Of a DNA stretch of 64,000 nucleotides, positions 52,270 through 61,300 are shown in pieces. Under the pieces are notes generated by a model. It worked only from the letters and a program-made list of their open reading frames with translations, did not search any database and had not been told where the DNA came from. The stretch covers positions 1 through 64,000 of the forward strand of contig JAFWQF010000021.1 of assembly GCA_017509205.1 (NCBI GenBank). The letters run 5' to 3'. The translations under genes and the position numbers were made by a program. Origin of the DNA: Clostridiales bacterium (lineage in GTDB: Bacteria > Bacillota > Clostridia > Saccharofermentanales > Saccharofermentanaceae). The stretch's first letter is position 1, and each line of letters begins with the position of its first letter.

Positions 52270-54609
52270 ATGCCTGACGATCAGCAGTGGTACAATGCTC
52301 CGCAGAATAACGGAAAGAAAAAAGGCAGGCCCGGCAATCCAAACAGAAAGCCTTCGGGTAAGCCTGCCCGTCCAAATGGCGGCAATGCTCCCGTAAAGGG
52401 CGGCAAAAGGCCACAGGTTCCTTCACAGGGAGTTCAGAGACCTGCAGGTACGGCTGTTCCCAATGGTCAGCAGAGAACTTCAGGAGTAGCTGCTCAGGGC
52501 GGTCAGCCCAGGCCTGCCGGTGCAAAACCGGTGAACAGGAAGGCTCAGGGCAATCCCAAAAAGCGTGTTAACCCTGCCGCAGGTGTTCCTCAGAATCAGG
52601 AGCGCCGTGTCAATCCTGCCTCAGCACAGCAGGATCCTAACCGCAGAATGAATCCGGTGGCCGGACAGCAGGCTGTTTCACCTAAGCCCGGCGACAGGCC
52701 TCAGGGAATGCAGCAGAAGCAGGGAACAAGACCGCAGGATGTTAACAAAAACAGGCAGAATCCTGCAAAGAAAAAGGGATCCAAGCCTAATAAGGTCAAG
52801 AAGAGCAATCTTCCTTATCCCGAGGATTATGTTGCTAAAAAGGAGACACCCGCGTACAATGCGGCTGCTCCCAAGGGCAAGCGTAAGCTGACTCCCGAGG
52901 AGAAGAGGAAGAAGTTTGAAAAGCTTGCTGAACTCGAGCAGGCCAAGATCGAAGGAAAGACTGCCGCACGCAAGAATCCTTCTCAGAAGAGCGCTCAGAA
53001 CAAGGCGATCAGAGGCGGTGTCCTCGGAACCATCGTTGTAATTGCAGCTCTTCTCGTGCTGTCTTTCGTCGTTCATCACCTTTACGACTATATCGCCGAA
53101 AAACCGCGTTTTGCTTTTGTCACGATGGGAACAGTCGAGCACTCCATCGGTGCGAAGGCACTTATCGTTCGTGATGAGGAAGTCATTAATTCTGCCAAGG
53201 CCGGCGATCTCGTTACACAGATCACGGAAGGTTCGAGAGTTGCAAAGGACCAGGCACTTGCGATGGTCGTTCCCGATTCGATGAAGTCGGTTGTTACGGA
53301 TCTGCGCAATGTTCAGTCACAGATCTCCGACGTTCAGCAGGAACTGATCATGAGCGGTGATGTTCCCGAAGCTGATACGCTCTACAGAAAATACAATACG
53401 AACATCTCATCTCTCATGGATTCAGTCAGATTTGATGCAATGAACGGAAACCTCACCAACGCGGCTTCCTACGGCGCTTCGGTCAACGTTGTCCTTGAAG
53501 AGCGCGAGTCTGAGATGTCCAAGATCTCGTTCAGCGATGACAGGCTAAAGGTACTCCGCAGTGATGAAGCAAACTATCAGTCACAGCTTCAGCGTGATGC
53601 CACCATGATTAATGCTCACAAGCCCGGCATCGTTTCGTTCAGGCTTGACGGAAAAGAGAGTACCATCGAGTATTCCGCATTCCTCAACATGCCGCTTGCA
53701 GAGATCAGAAAGCATATTGACGATTCCAAGGGCGCTATTACTTCTGACCTTTATGTAAAAGAAGGCAAGGGCGCAGTCAGGATCACTCAGAACGAAAGCC
53801 AGTATCTGACTGTCAATCTTTCCAAGAACGATGCCGCAATGTCTGACTTCGCGGTCGGAACCAAGCATGACATAAACGTCAGGTCGGAGGGCATCTCCAT
53901 TGACGACTGTGAGGTCGTACGCTGCGAGGAGGACTCACAGGGCATGCTCATCACGTTCAGCACCGCGCGTGCCGTAGAGTCGCTTCTGGACCGCCGTACG
54001 GTCGATATCGAGATCGTCATAAATGAATCGAGCGGCATGAAGACATCCGTAGCAAGTCTCATGAATACAGAATATGCACCTAAGGGTTCTAACGCATTCT
54101 GTGTATACTTCGGACCCAAGACCGGTGCTTCCGCAAGCTCGTTTGTATCAGGTGAGCTGTTTAACGTAAATGTCGTTCCCAATGCCGGCAAGCCCGACGA
54201 GAACGGTCAGACGCCCACAAGAAAGACCATAACGGTACCCGCATGCACGGTAATCCATACAGAGACTCTTAGCAGCGGAGGATTCGTTGTAGCATTCACG
54301 ACGCAGAATGATTACACCAATCTCCTGAGGCTTTCCAGACTCTGTCCTGACGGTTACAGTGCCGGCTTCGTCAATTCTTCATCCGGTCTTGGTACAACGA
54401 CCGACAATGTCAAGATCACGAAGTATACGGGTATGGCATCGGTCTATACCAACAATCAGGGATTTGTTGAAGAAGTCAGGGTAATCCTGATGGACAATGA
54501 CCGTGAGTTCGCTATAATTGACCGCGCAGGCAGCTCCAAGGTGCCTGACCTCAATACTGTAATAATCACCAACCCCAAGACCGTTAAACCGGGAGACAAG
54601 GTCGACTGA
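52270..54609 (+). CDS. HlyD-like membrane-anchored protein with long disordered N-terminus
   Basis: The 779-residue protein has a cytoplasmic, Lys/Pro/Gln/Asn-rich region of about 245 residues, including three RVNPA/RMNPV repeats (about 99-130). A single membrane helix follows (about 250-270). The outside part begins with an HlyD/biotinyl-lipoyl-like module (GAKALIVRDEEVINSAKAGDLVTQI), a coiled coil (about 345-445), and beta domains to the end. It resembles the HlyD-like proteins found beside yggS-sepF in Clostridia, so a division or envelope role is inferred. ATG 52270 has GGAGGA nine bases upstream. Confidence 0.78.
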   Translation: MPDDQQWYNAPQNNGKKKGRPGNPNRKPSGKPARPNGGNAPVKGGKRPQVPSQGVQRPAGTAVPNGQQRTSGVAAQGGQPRPAGAKPVNRKAQGNPKKRVNPAAGVPQNQERRVNPASAQQDPNRRMNPVAGQQAVSPKPGDRPQGMQQKQGTRPQDVNKNRQNPAKKKGSKPNKVKKSNLPYPEDYVAKKETPAYNAAAPKGKRKLTPEEKRKKFEKLAELEQAKIEGKTAARKNPSQKSAQNKAIRGGVLGTIVVIAALLVLSFVVHHLYDYIAEKPRFAFVTMGTVEHSIGAKALIVRDEEVINSAKAGDLVTQITEGSRVAKDQALAMVVPDSMKSVVTDLRNVQSQISDVQQELIMSGDVPEADTLYRKYNTNISSLMDSVRFDAMNGNLTNAASYGASVNVVLEERESEMSKISFSDDRLKVLRSDEANYQSQLQRDATMINAHKPGIVSFRLDGKESTIEYSAFLNMPLAEIRKHIDDSKGAITSDLYVKEGKGAVRITQNESQYLTVNLSKNDAAMSDFAVGTKHDINVRSEGISIDDCEVVRCEEDSQGMLITFSTARAVESLLDRRTVDIEIVINESSGMKTSVASLMNTEYAPKGSNAFCVYFGPKTGASASSFVSGELFNVNVVPNAGKPDENGQTPTRKTITVPACTVIHTETLSSGGFVVAFTTQNDYTNLLRLSRLCPDGYSAGFVNSSSGLGTTTDNVKITKYTGMASVYTNNQGFVEEVRVILMDNDREFAIIDRAGSSKVPDLNTVIITNPKTVKPGDKVD

Positions 54610-54611
54610 AA

Positions 54612-55349
54612 ATGGAATACGATTTTGATGACGAGCTTTTGTCACAGCTCAAAGAGAACATTGAAAAAGTTAGAAGCGATATCAGGTCATGCGCCATAGC
54701 GGCAGGCAGGGATCCTGAAGAGATCACCCTGATCGGTGTGTCAAAAGTATTCCCGGTCCAGTATGCAGAAGCGGCCGTCATGGCAGGTCTGAGGGATCTG
54801 GGTGAGAACAGGGTGCAGGAACTCATGCCGAAGATCGAGAGATTCTCTTCTCTGGATCTTGACGTTAACTGGCATCTCATCGGTACTCTTCAGAAGAATA
54901 AAGTCAAATATGTCGTAGGCAAGACAAAGCTCATCCATTCGGTCAATACGGTGGAGCTTGCAGAGGAGATTTCAAAGCGTTCTGCAGGTAACAATGTTAC
55001 AACGCGTATTCTTTTGCAGGCAAACGTGTCAGGCGAGGAGAGCAAGCACGGATTCGCTCCGCACGAATTAAAGCCGGCTCTGGACAATATAATGGATATG
55101 CCGGGAATCGAAGTCTGCGGCCTTATGACGATGGCTCCAATAGAGACATATGAAGGTGAGGCAAGGGAAGTCTTCGCGCGCACGCGTTCTATATATGAGG
55201 ATCTATCTGCATATGTCCGTTCGGATTCATGGAAGGTTCTTTCCATGGGTATGAGTCACGATTACAAGAGCGCCATTTTGGAGGGCGCAACGCACGTAAG
55301 GATTGGTACTGCTATATTCGGCGACCGTTCCAAATATGTGCCCGTGTAA
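54612..55349 (+). CDS. yggS: Pyridoxal phosphate homeostasis protein YggS
   Basis: This 245-residue PLP-binding protein of the alanine-racemase-like barrel fold controls free PLP. K45 in IGVSKVFP carries PLP; DLGENRVQELMPK, WHLIGTLQKNKVKY and MGMSHDYKSAI are family motifs. It starts three bases after the HlyD-like gene and is followed by sepF, the ylmE-sepF order seen across Firmicutes. Confidence 0.95.
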   Translation: MEYDFDDELLSQLKENIEKVRSDIRSCAIAAGRDPEEITLIGVSKVFPVQYAEAAVMAGLRDLGENRVQELMPKIERFSSLDLDVNWHLIGTLQKNKVKYVVGKTKLIHSVNTVELAEEISKRSAGNNVTTRILLQANVSGEESKHGFAPHELKPALDNIMDMPGIEVCGLMTMAPIETYEGEAREVFARTRSIYEDLSAYVRSDSWKVLSMGMSHDYKSAILEGATHVRIGTAIFGDRSKYVPV

Positions 55350-55440
55350 CATTGATACATTAAAAACCTTTGATTTTTGTTACATTTTGTAATAAAACCC
55401 CCGTTTCAGTTACCTTCTTGTGTCATATTGCCCAAATCTA

Positions 55441-55469
55441 TTGAACTGCCTCTATAAGTTCGGTAATCT
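55441..55469 (+). promoter_or_regulatory. Putative sepF promoter
   Basis: TTGAAC (55441-55446) and TAATCT (55464-55469) are 17 bases apart in the 177-base gap between yggS and sepF. Confidence 0.5.
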
Positions 55470-55526
55470 CCACTTATGTTTTACGAAAGTCCTTGGTCGG
55501 GCGAAATTTTAAGGAGGAAAACACAA

Positions 55527-56021
55527 ATGGGTAATTTCAACGTTAAGAACTTCTTCGGCAGCATGTTCACACCTGTTCAGGATGAAGAAATCGAAGAGAA
55601 CTACTATGAGGAAGAGACAGGTTACGCTGACGAGTCAGAAGAAGCTTATTACGAAGAGCCTGTAGTAGAAGAGCAGCCTTACGTTGCAGAGCCTCGTGCA
55701 TATGTTCAGGAGCAGCCTGCTGTTACAACACCTGTTGTTGCTCAGAACGCTACCGTAATCATGCTCACACCTTATGACATCAGAACAAGCCAGATCGTTT
55801 GCGATCACATCCGTGACGGACACATCGTTATCTGCAACCTCACCAACACAGATAAGAATCAGCGTGTTGTTGACTACATCAGCGGCGGTGTTTATGCACT
55901 CGGCGGCAGAGTTGAGCCTACACCTGTTAAGACAACATTCGTCTGCACACCTAAGTCTGTTAACCTCGTAATCGAGAATTCAGAATCTGCAGAGCAGGGC
56001 ACAAGAGTTTCAGCTCTCTGA
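55527..56021 (+). CDS. sepF: Cell division protein SepF
   Basis: SepF anchors and bundles FtsZ at the division site. The 164 residues have an N-terminal amphipathic membrane-binding helix (MGNFNVKNFFGSMF), an acidic linker rich in Glu and Tyr (about 18-70), and the SepF core (about 80-160: NATVIMLTPYDIRTSQIVCD, VVDYISGGVYALGG). I use ATG 55527 with AAGGAGG nine bases upstream; a longer frame from 55476 has no such signal. ftsZ is not in the window. Confidence 0.95.
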   Translation: MGNFNVKNFFGSMFTPVQDEEIEENYYEEETGYADESEEAYYEEPVVEEQPYVAEPRAYVQEQPAVTTPVVAQNATVIMLTPYDIRTSQIVCDHIRDGHIVICNLTNTDKNQRVVDYISGGVYALGGRVEPTPVKTTFVCTPKSVNLVIENSESAEQGTRVSAL

Positions 56022-56040
56022 TAACTAAAAGCGAAATCCA

Positions 56041-56076
56041 AGGAGTTGTCTCATAAAGAGGCAACTCCTTTTTTTA
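56041..56076 (+). terminator. Terminator after sepF
   Basis: AGGAGTTGTCTC (56041-56052) pairs with GAGGCAACTCCT (56058-56069; one G-U pair) around ATAAA, followed by seven T. Confidence 0.88.
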
Positions 56077-56191
56077 TGCAAAAAATTAGCAGCCGCTAAT
56101 ACATTTTCACTCCTATTTATTCTTTTATGCGTGTATACTTAAAGAATGTTGATTATTTTTATCAATATAATAAAAAATGGGGAGGATAAGA

Positions 56192-58054
56192 ATGAAAATC
56201 AAACGTTTACTGGCATTCATCATCAGCGTAGCAATGATCGTTGGTATGGTGCCGACTTTCGTATTTGCGAAAGAGATTGATCTCGAAGCTGACGAGCCCG
56301 CAACAACGGAGACAACGGAAGCTGAGGAAGAAGAGAAGGAAGAACGCGCAGAGTCAGAGGATAAGGAAGAAGCTTCCGAACCCGAAGATGACGAAGAAGA
56401 TGACGATGAAGATGCAGAAGCAGGTGATGAAGAGGAGATCGGAGAATTCATACTCGAAGGCACAGCTCCTGCACCCGAATCAAGCGATTCAAAAATTGCT
56501 GTAAACGGCCGTATCGGTAAGTCAAAGTGTTACTGGAGCTTTAATGGTACTACCCTTTCGATCTCCGGCAACGGAAAGATGCCTTCATGGTCAAAAGAGA
56601 CACAGGTACCTTGGCATGCTTACAGAAGTGATGTCAAGAATATCTATATCAGTGCCGGTGTCAGATCTATCGGTAATTTTGCGTTTAAGGATATGAAAAA
56701 TCTCTCTTACATATCTGTTTACACTTATCTGAGAGGTAAGAGGGCGTTAAAGACTTACGGTGCATATGCATTTGCAGGAGCTCGTGTCAATAAGGGTGCC
56801 ATGGTAAAGACACTTACGAAGATCGGTGCTCATTGCTATGACGGTTCCGGTCTGACGACCGCGATACTTCCTTCAAAGGTTAAGTCCATTGGTGCCTATG
56901 CATTTGCAAATTGCTACAGCCTGACAAAAGTATCTTTAAACAAGAAGATCAAGACAATTCCCAACTATTGTTTTTGTAATAGCGGATTATCAGCTATTTC
57001 GATTTCCAAGAACGTTAAAACGATTGGTCAGTATGCTTTTGCAGGCTGCGCTAACATGACTGCTGTCTCGTTCGGTAAGAAAGTAAAAACAATAGGACAG
57101 TATGCATTTGCCGCAACAGGTCTTAAGAAAGTCGTAATTCCGGCTAAAGTAAAATCCGTTTCTGCCGGTGCTTTTATGTTATGTAGCAGTCTGGCAAGTG
57201 TTAAACTGCCCGCTAAACTTACTTCCATTGGTGCGGGAGCTTTTTTGCTTTGCGCTAATCTTACAAGCATAGGAATCCCGGGCAAAGTTAAGTCAATAGG
57301 TAATTCTGCTTTCTATGGCTGCGGTCTTACTAGTGTCAGGATCCCTGGTAGCGTTAAATCAATGGGAACAGCTGCTTTTGCATATTGTCAGAATCTCACC
57401 AGTGTTACACTGCCCGGCAGCATTAAGACGATTGCAGCCAGTGCTTTTGCATATGATTCGAGTCTTGAAAGCATCGTCATTCCCGCAAGCGTTACTACGA
57501 TCGGGGAAAAGGCTTTTACCGACTGCACGAATCTTTCAAGCGTAACGCTCAAATACGGTATAAAGACGATCAGCGATTCTGCATTTGCAAACTGCACAAG
57601 TCTTAAGAACATAACGCTTCCGAGCAGCGTTACTAAAGTCGGCAAAGAGATCTTCAGCGGGTGTTCAGGCCTTGTTGTCAAACTGGTTCCTGAATTACAT
57701 GACAACAATCCCGATGCATGGACTACAGGTACAACTTTCCAGGCATTGAATGAAAATCTTTTCGAGGTCGTTGGCAAGACAGCAACAGTCAAGGCTTCCA
57801 AGACAAAGAAGAAGGCTCAGAAGATCGCAGCTTCCAAGCTTTACACATTCACCAATCCCGGAATCGGCGGTCATCTGTTTGCCAAGGCATCCGGCAGCAA
57901 GAAGATCACTGTCGCTTCAAACGGTGTCATAACAGTTAAGAAGGGTACAAAGAAGGGTACCTATACCGTTAAGGTTAAGGTCATGGCAACCGGTGATCTC
58001 GATCACAGAGATTCCGGCTGGAAGAACATTATTGTTAAAGTCAAGGTTAAATAA
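56192..58054 (+). CDS. Secreted BspA-type leucine-rich-repeat protein
   Basis: This 620-residue surface protein has a signal peptide (MKIKRLLAFIISVAMIVG, cleavage near FVFAKE). A strongly acidic Glu/Asp-rich stretch (about 28-90) follows, then about 14 BspA/LRR_5 repeats of roughly 22-23 residues (about 135-500: VKSIGAYAFANCYSLTKVSL is one). A C-terminal beta domain (ITVASNGVITVKKGT), Ig-like and lysine-rich, ends the protein. No LPXTG motif is seen. The repeats suggest adhesion to host or substrate. ATG 56192 has GGAGG upstream; ATG 56177 overlaps the ribosome site. Confidence 0.9.
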   Translation: MKIKRLLAFIISVAMIVGMVPTFVFAKEIDLEADEPATTETTEAEEEEKEERAESEDKEEASEPEDDEEDDDEDAEAGDEEEIGEFILEGTAPAPESSDSKIAVNGRIGKSKCYWSFNGTTLSISGNGKMPSWSKETQVPWHAYRSDVKNIYISAGVRSIGNFAFKDMKNLSYISVYTYLRGKRALKTYGAYAFAGARVNKGAMVKTLTKIGAHCYDGSGLTTAILPSKVKSIGAYAFANCYSLTKVSLNKKIKTIPNYCFCNSGLSAISISKNVKTIGQYAFAGCANMTAVSFGKKVKTIGQYAFAATGLKKVVIPAKVKSVSAGAFMLCSSLASVKLPAKLTSIGAGAFLLCANLTSIGIPGKVKSIGNSAFYGCGLTSVRIPGSVKSMGTAAFAYCQNLTSVTLPGSIKTIAASAFAYDSSLESIVIPASVTTIGEKAFTDCTNLSSVTLKYGIKTISDSAFANCTSLKNITLPSSVTKVGKEIFSGCSGLVVKLVPELHDNNPDAWTTGTTFQALNENLFEVVGKTATVKASKTKKKAQKIAASKLYTFTNPGIGGHLFAKASGSKKITVASNGVITVKKGTKKGTYTVKVKVMATGDLDHRDSGWKNIIVKVKVK

Positions 58055-58078
58055 GCCTTATCCAACCTGATTAATGAA

Positions 58079-58105
58079 GGGCAGTGAGCAGTCACTGCCC
58101 TTTTT
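58079..58105 (+). terminator. Terminator after the LRR gene
   Basis: GGGCAGTGA (58079-58087) and TCACTGCCC (58092-58100) form a perfect nine-pair stem with a GCAG loop and a TTTTT tail. Confidence 0.88.
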
Positions 58106-58124
58106 CTTTTGAGTTTCAAAATGA

Positions 58125-58154
58125 TTATGTAAAAAACCCGAGATAATGTATAAT
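58125..58154 (+). promoter_or_regulatory. Promoter of the DUF47 gene
   Basis: TTATGT (58125-58130) and a perfect TATAAT (58149-58154) are 18 bases apart. Confidence 0.5.
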
Positions 58155-58183
58155 CTTCATATTGAGTAAAGGGGTGGTTAGAT

Positions 58184-58807
58184 ATGACTATAGAAGAAAA
58201 GAATTATCTGTTCGATCAGGCGCTTGCGCTTTCAGGCATTCTTGAGCAGGAGAGCGTTGAACTTCTCGGCATGATGGAGAACATCGATGACAGAGTGGCT
58301 ATCTCCAAAGCCATTTCCAAGCTTGAGGCTGAAGGCGATGACATTTTCCATGCAACTACGGCTGAACTCCAGAAGATGGAACTTGATGAGGAAACAAGAC
58401 TCAAGATCTTCCACATGATCCGTCACATCGAAGATGTCACAGACATGATCGACGAGCTCAGCAAGACGATCGTAAGATACAATACGCGCACCGTTACCAA
58501 CGGCTTCAAGGCTAGTGTTAACAGCATTAACGGCGCCATAAAGAAGCTTGTCGTTCTCATCAACGCAATGCGTGAATATGAGCCCGAGATGAAGGAACAT
58601 TTCACAAAGACAGTCAATTCATTTGATGCTTTCAAGGTTGACTACGAGAAGATGTATGACGTGCTCATTTTCGACCTTTTCTCGAAGCCTCACGATGTCG
58701 TTGACATCATAAGATGCAAAGCAGTTTACGATGCGATCAGAGACATTTTCGAGGCATTTGAGGTCAGTGCCGACGATGCTTACAAGTTTATCGTATCAAG
58801 AGGCTGA
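58184..58807 (+). CDS. DUF47/PhoU-like protein
   Basis: The 207-residue all-helical protein belongs to the DUF47 family (PhoU-related). Conserved acidic clusters are visible in AEGDDIFHATTAELQ and IEDVTDMIDELSKTIVR. Members are usually encoded with a Pit-type phosphate transporter and regulate it; no transporter is adjacent here. GGTGG precedes the ATG. A perfect hairpin terminator follows. Confidence 0.88.
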   Translation: MTIEEKNYLFDQALALSGILEQESVELLGMMENIDDRVAISKAISKLEAEGDDIFHATTAELQKMELDEETRLKIFHMIRHIEDVTDMIDELSKTIVRYNTRTVTNGFKASVNSINGAIKKLVVLINAMREYEPEMKEHFTKTVNSFDAFKVDYEKMYDVLIFDLFSKPHDVVDIIRCKAVYDAIRDIFEAFEVSADDAYKFIVSRG

Positions 58808-58848
58808 TCCGCGGGTGTTTGTCTTATTATTTTGATAAAGTTCATGTT

Positions 58849-58884
58849 AAAATCCTTATAGATGGTTCTATAAGGATTTTTTAT
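58849..58884 (+). terminator. Terminator after the DUF47 gene
   Basis: AAAATCCTTATAG (58849-58861) and CTATAAGGATTTT (58868-58880) form a perfect 13-pair stem with an ATGGTT loop, followed by TTATT. Confidence 0.85.
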
Positions 58885-58912
58885 TGTCTTCAGACAAGAA
58901 CGGGGTATTCAG

Positions 58913-61222
58913 ATGAATGGAAAGAGACTTAACATCGGCCTTTTGATCGATGATTTCGATCACAACTTTTCAAGCCAGGCCTGCAAGGGCGCTGAACTCG
59001 CCGCAAAGGCGCTTGGTGCCAATCTGTTCATATTTCCCGGTCACTACATCGGAAAGCCTGACAGCAGGTATTCTGACAAGGAATTCGAGTATCAGTACAA
59101 CACGTTGTTCGATCTTCCTTCATCGCGCAACGTTGACATCATCTATGTCGTTCTCGGTACTATCTGTTCCAGAGCAGACATGGAGATGCAGAGAGCGTTC
59201 ATTGAATCGTTCCCGGATGTGCCTGTAGTATGTCTCTTTTCCAATTATGAGAATCTTCCTTCGGTCACGTTTGACAACAGGAGCGGTCTTGAAAATGCGA
59301 TAGACCACCTGGTCGAAAAACACGGTGCGCGTCAGATCGGATTTGTTTCTGGCCCGGTTACTAACCACGATGCCAGGGAACGTCTTGATGCTTATTCGGA
59401 TGCTTTGAAAAAGCATGGATTGCCGGTAGAGAAGAACAAGATAGTTTACGGTGATTTCACTGAAAACAGTTCCTTTGAAGTCAATAAACTTCTTAATGAC
59501 AACCAGGATCTTGATGCAATAGTATTTGCCAATGACAGCATGGCTGTAGGCGGATACCGCACGCTGAAGCACAGAGGTTTTCAGATAGGCAAAGACATAC
59601 TTGTTACCGGCTTTGACGATGACATTTTCTCTATCAACCTTGATCCGCCGCTTTCGACCGTCGAGGCAAGTTCAGCCGAACTGACATATAAGGCCGTATT
59701 GAATGCTGAAAACTATATTAACGGTTCCGCGCTGTCTGACATGTCCGTTGAGACAAGACCGGTCATGAGGAGTTCATGCGGATGCAAAACGCTCGACTGC
59801 GAAGAGATGAGCAGGCTGCTTGGTCTTGATAAGCTTGAGAACGGTGACCTTTCATTTGTGGAAGAACTCAAGAAGTTCCTTTTCGGAATATTCGCGGAAG
59901 ATGCTCCGATACTTGAGATAAAGGGGCAGCTCGGTGAGTTCTTCTACGCGTTTGCTGATTACGTTAACGGTAATGATGAAGGCACTGAAAATCTGGATAA
60001 CGCTTTTTCAAACGTACTGAAGACTTCGATACTTATCTATACATCACCTGAAAAACTGTTCAACGTTCTTCAGACGATGCAGTATGAGGCTGAGAAGATG
60101 ATAACCGACAGTGAACGCTGCTTATCGCTGATCAAGCTTTTCGCTGATTTCTACAGGCGTCTGTCTTTCTCTGAGATATCCGTTTCAAGTGAGAACTCAG
60201 CTCGTTCCGAAAGCCTGCCGCGTCTTGTAAACCAGCAGACAGGTGATATATTCCTGCTGCCTCAGAACAGTGACATCCCGTATGAACATCTGCTTGACGG
60301 TTTGTATTCTTCAGGATTTGAAAGATCGCTGCTTTATATGTTCCAGGGAAGTGTTGCCAATGAAGGTGACCGGGACTGGAAGTGTCCTAAATCAATTCTC
60401 CTCAAGGCGGTATCCGATAAGAATGGTGCCAGAGCACTACCTGAAGAACAGCAGCTCTTAAGGACTGATCTGATGTTCACAAATGAATTCATTGATGACT
60501 CAGAGCGCCGTACCATGGTCGTTTCACCCTTGTTTGTTGGTGCTGATATCTATGGCTTCCTCGTAAATGAGATCGATACCAGACATCTCATGAATGTCGC
60601 ACCTGTTGCAATACAGCTCTCAGTGACTCTCAAATCACTGCTTATGATCGAGAGCCAGAACAGGATAAAACAGAATCTGCAGAACTCCATCGAGCGTTTT
60701 ATCAGGGATAACACGAAGCTTGATGAAATCGCCAAACACGACGAACTTACGGGTCTGTTCAACCGCCGCGGATTCATAGCGAATGTGGAAAGGATCTTAA
60801 GTGATCCGGTCAACTATAACAAGGTTGCGATACTGTGTTTTTCCGATATGGACAATCTCAAGATGGTCAATGACAAGTTCGGTCACGACGACGGCGATTT
60901 TGCGCTCAGGACCGTTGCGGGAGTGCTTCGTGAAGCATTCCGTGATACTGACGTTATCGGTCGATTGGGAGGAGATGAATTCGTCGTCTTGGCGATCACG
61001 GGAACCGACTGCAACATCGCAGGAATAAAGGACAGGATCGAAAGGGTAACCAAACGCCACAATGAAACTGCAGGCAAACCTTATCCGATCGCCATGAGTA
61101 CCGGAATCTATAAGTTTAAGTGTTCTCCCGACATAGATATCTATGACATTCTGGACAGGGCAGACCGCTTGCTCTATGAAGAGAAGACAAGGAAGAAACA
61201 GCAGTACGGTTCTTACAGGTAA
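58913..61222 (+). CDS. Diguanylate cyclase with LacI-type ligand-binding sensor domain
   Basis: The 769-residue soluble protein has no HTH, signal peptide or membrane segment. Residues about 5-285 are a periplasmic-binding-protein/LacI effector domain (IGLLIDDFDHNFSSQ, FANDSMAVGGYRTLK, VTGFDDD). A short cysteine motif (SCGCKTLDC; C289, C291, C296) follows, then a helical/GAF-like middle region, and a GGDEF domain with GGDEF at 686-690. The I-site RDTD (677-680) is present, so product feedback is expected. It should couple a cytoplasmic sugar-type ligand to cyclic-di-GMP. The ATG has GGGG upstream. Confidence 0.88.
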   Translation: MNGKRLNIGLLIDDFDHNFSSQACKGAELAAKALGANLFIFPGHYIGKPDSRYSDKEFEYQYNTLFDLPSSRNVDIIYVVLGTICSRADMEMQRAFIESFPDVPVVCLFSNYENLPSVTFDNRSGLENAIDHLVEKHGARQIGFVSGPVTNHDARERLDAYSDALKKHGLPVEKNKIVYGDFTENSSFEVNKLLNDNQDLDAIVFANDSMAVGGYRTLKHRGFQIGKDILVTGFDDDIFSINLDPPLSTVEASSAELTYKAVLNAENYINGSALSDMSVETRPVMRSSCGCKTLDCEEMSRLLGLDKLENGDLSFVEELKKFLFGIFAEDAPILEIKGQLGEFFYAFADYVNGNDEGTENLDNAFSNVLKTSILIYTSPEKLFNVLQTMQYEAEKMITDSERCLSLIKLFADFYRRLSFSEISVSSENSARSESLPRLVNQQTGDIFLLPQNSDIPYEHLLDGLYSSGFERSLLYMFQGSVANEGDRDWKCPKSILLKAVSDKNGARALPEEQQLLRTDLMFTNEFIDDSERRTMVVSPLFVGADIYGFLVNEIDTRHLMNVAPVAIQLSVTLKSLLMIESQNRIKQNLQNSIERFIRDNTKLDEIAKHDELTGLFNRRGFIANVERILSDPVNYNKVAILCFSDMDNLKMVNDKFGHDDGDFALRTVAGVLREAFRDTDVIGRLGGDEFVVLAITGTDCNIAGIKDRIERVTKRHNETAGKPYPIAMSTGIYKFKCSPDIDIYDILDRADRLLYEEKTRKKQQYGSYR

Positions 61223-61244
61223 AAAGATATTTCAATTCAAAATA

Positions 61245-61277
61245 AATCCCGCAGCCATTTGACTGCGGGATCTTTTT
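61245..61277. terminator. Bidirectional terminator between GGDEF gene and flotillin
   Basis: ATCCCGCAG (61245-61253) and CTGCGGGAT (61262-61270) form a nine-pair stem, followed by CTTTTTTT on the plus strand and an A-rich flank that gives a weaker T run on the minus strand. Confidence 0.85.
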
Positions 61278-61300
61278 TTAGTCCTTTTCAGGATCTGCCG

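Noticed and set aside
57000-57660. Repeat region in the LRR gene as CRISPR or DNA satellite
   Set aside because: The repeats are protein-level leucine-rich units with diverged DNA; there are no identical repeats with spacers.
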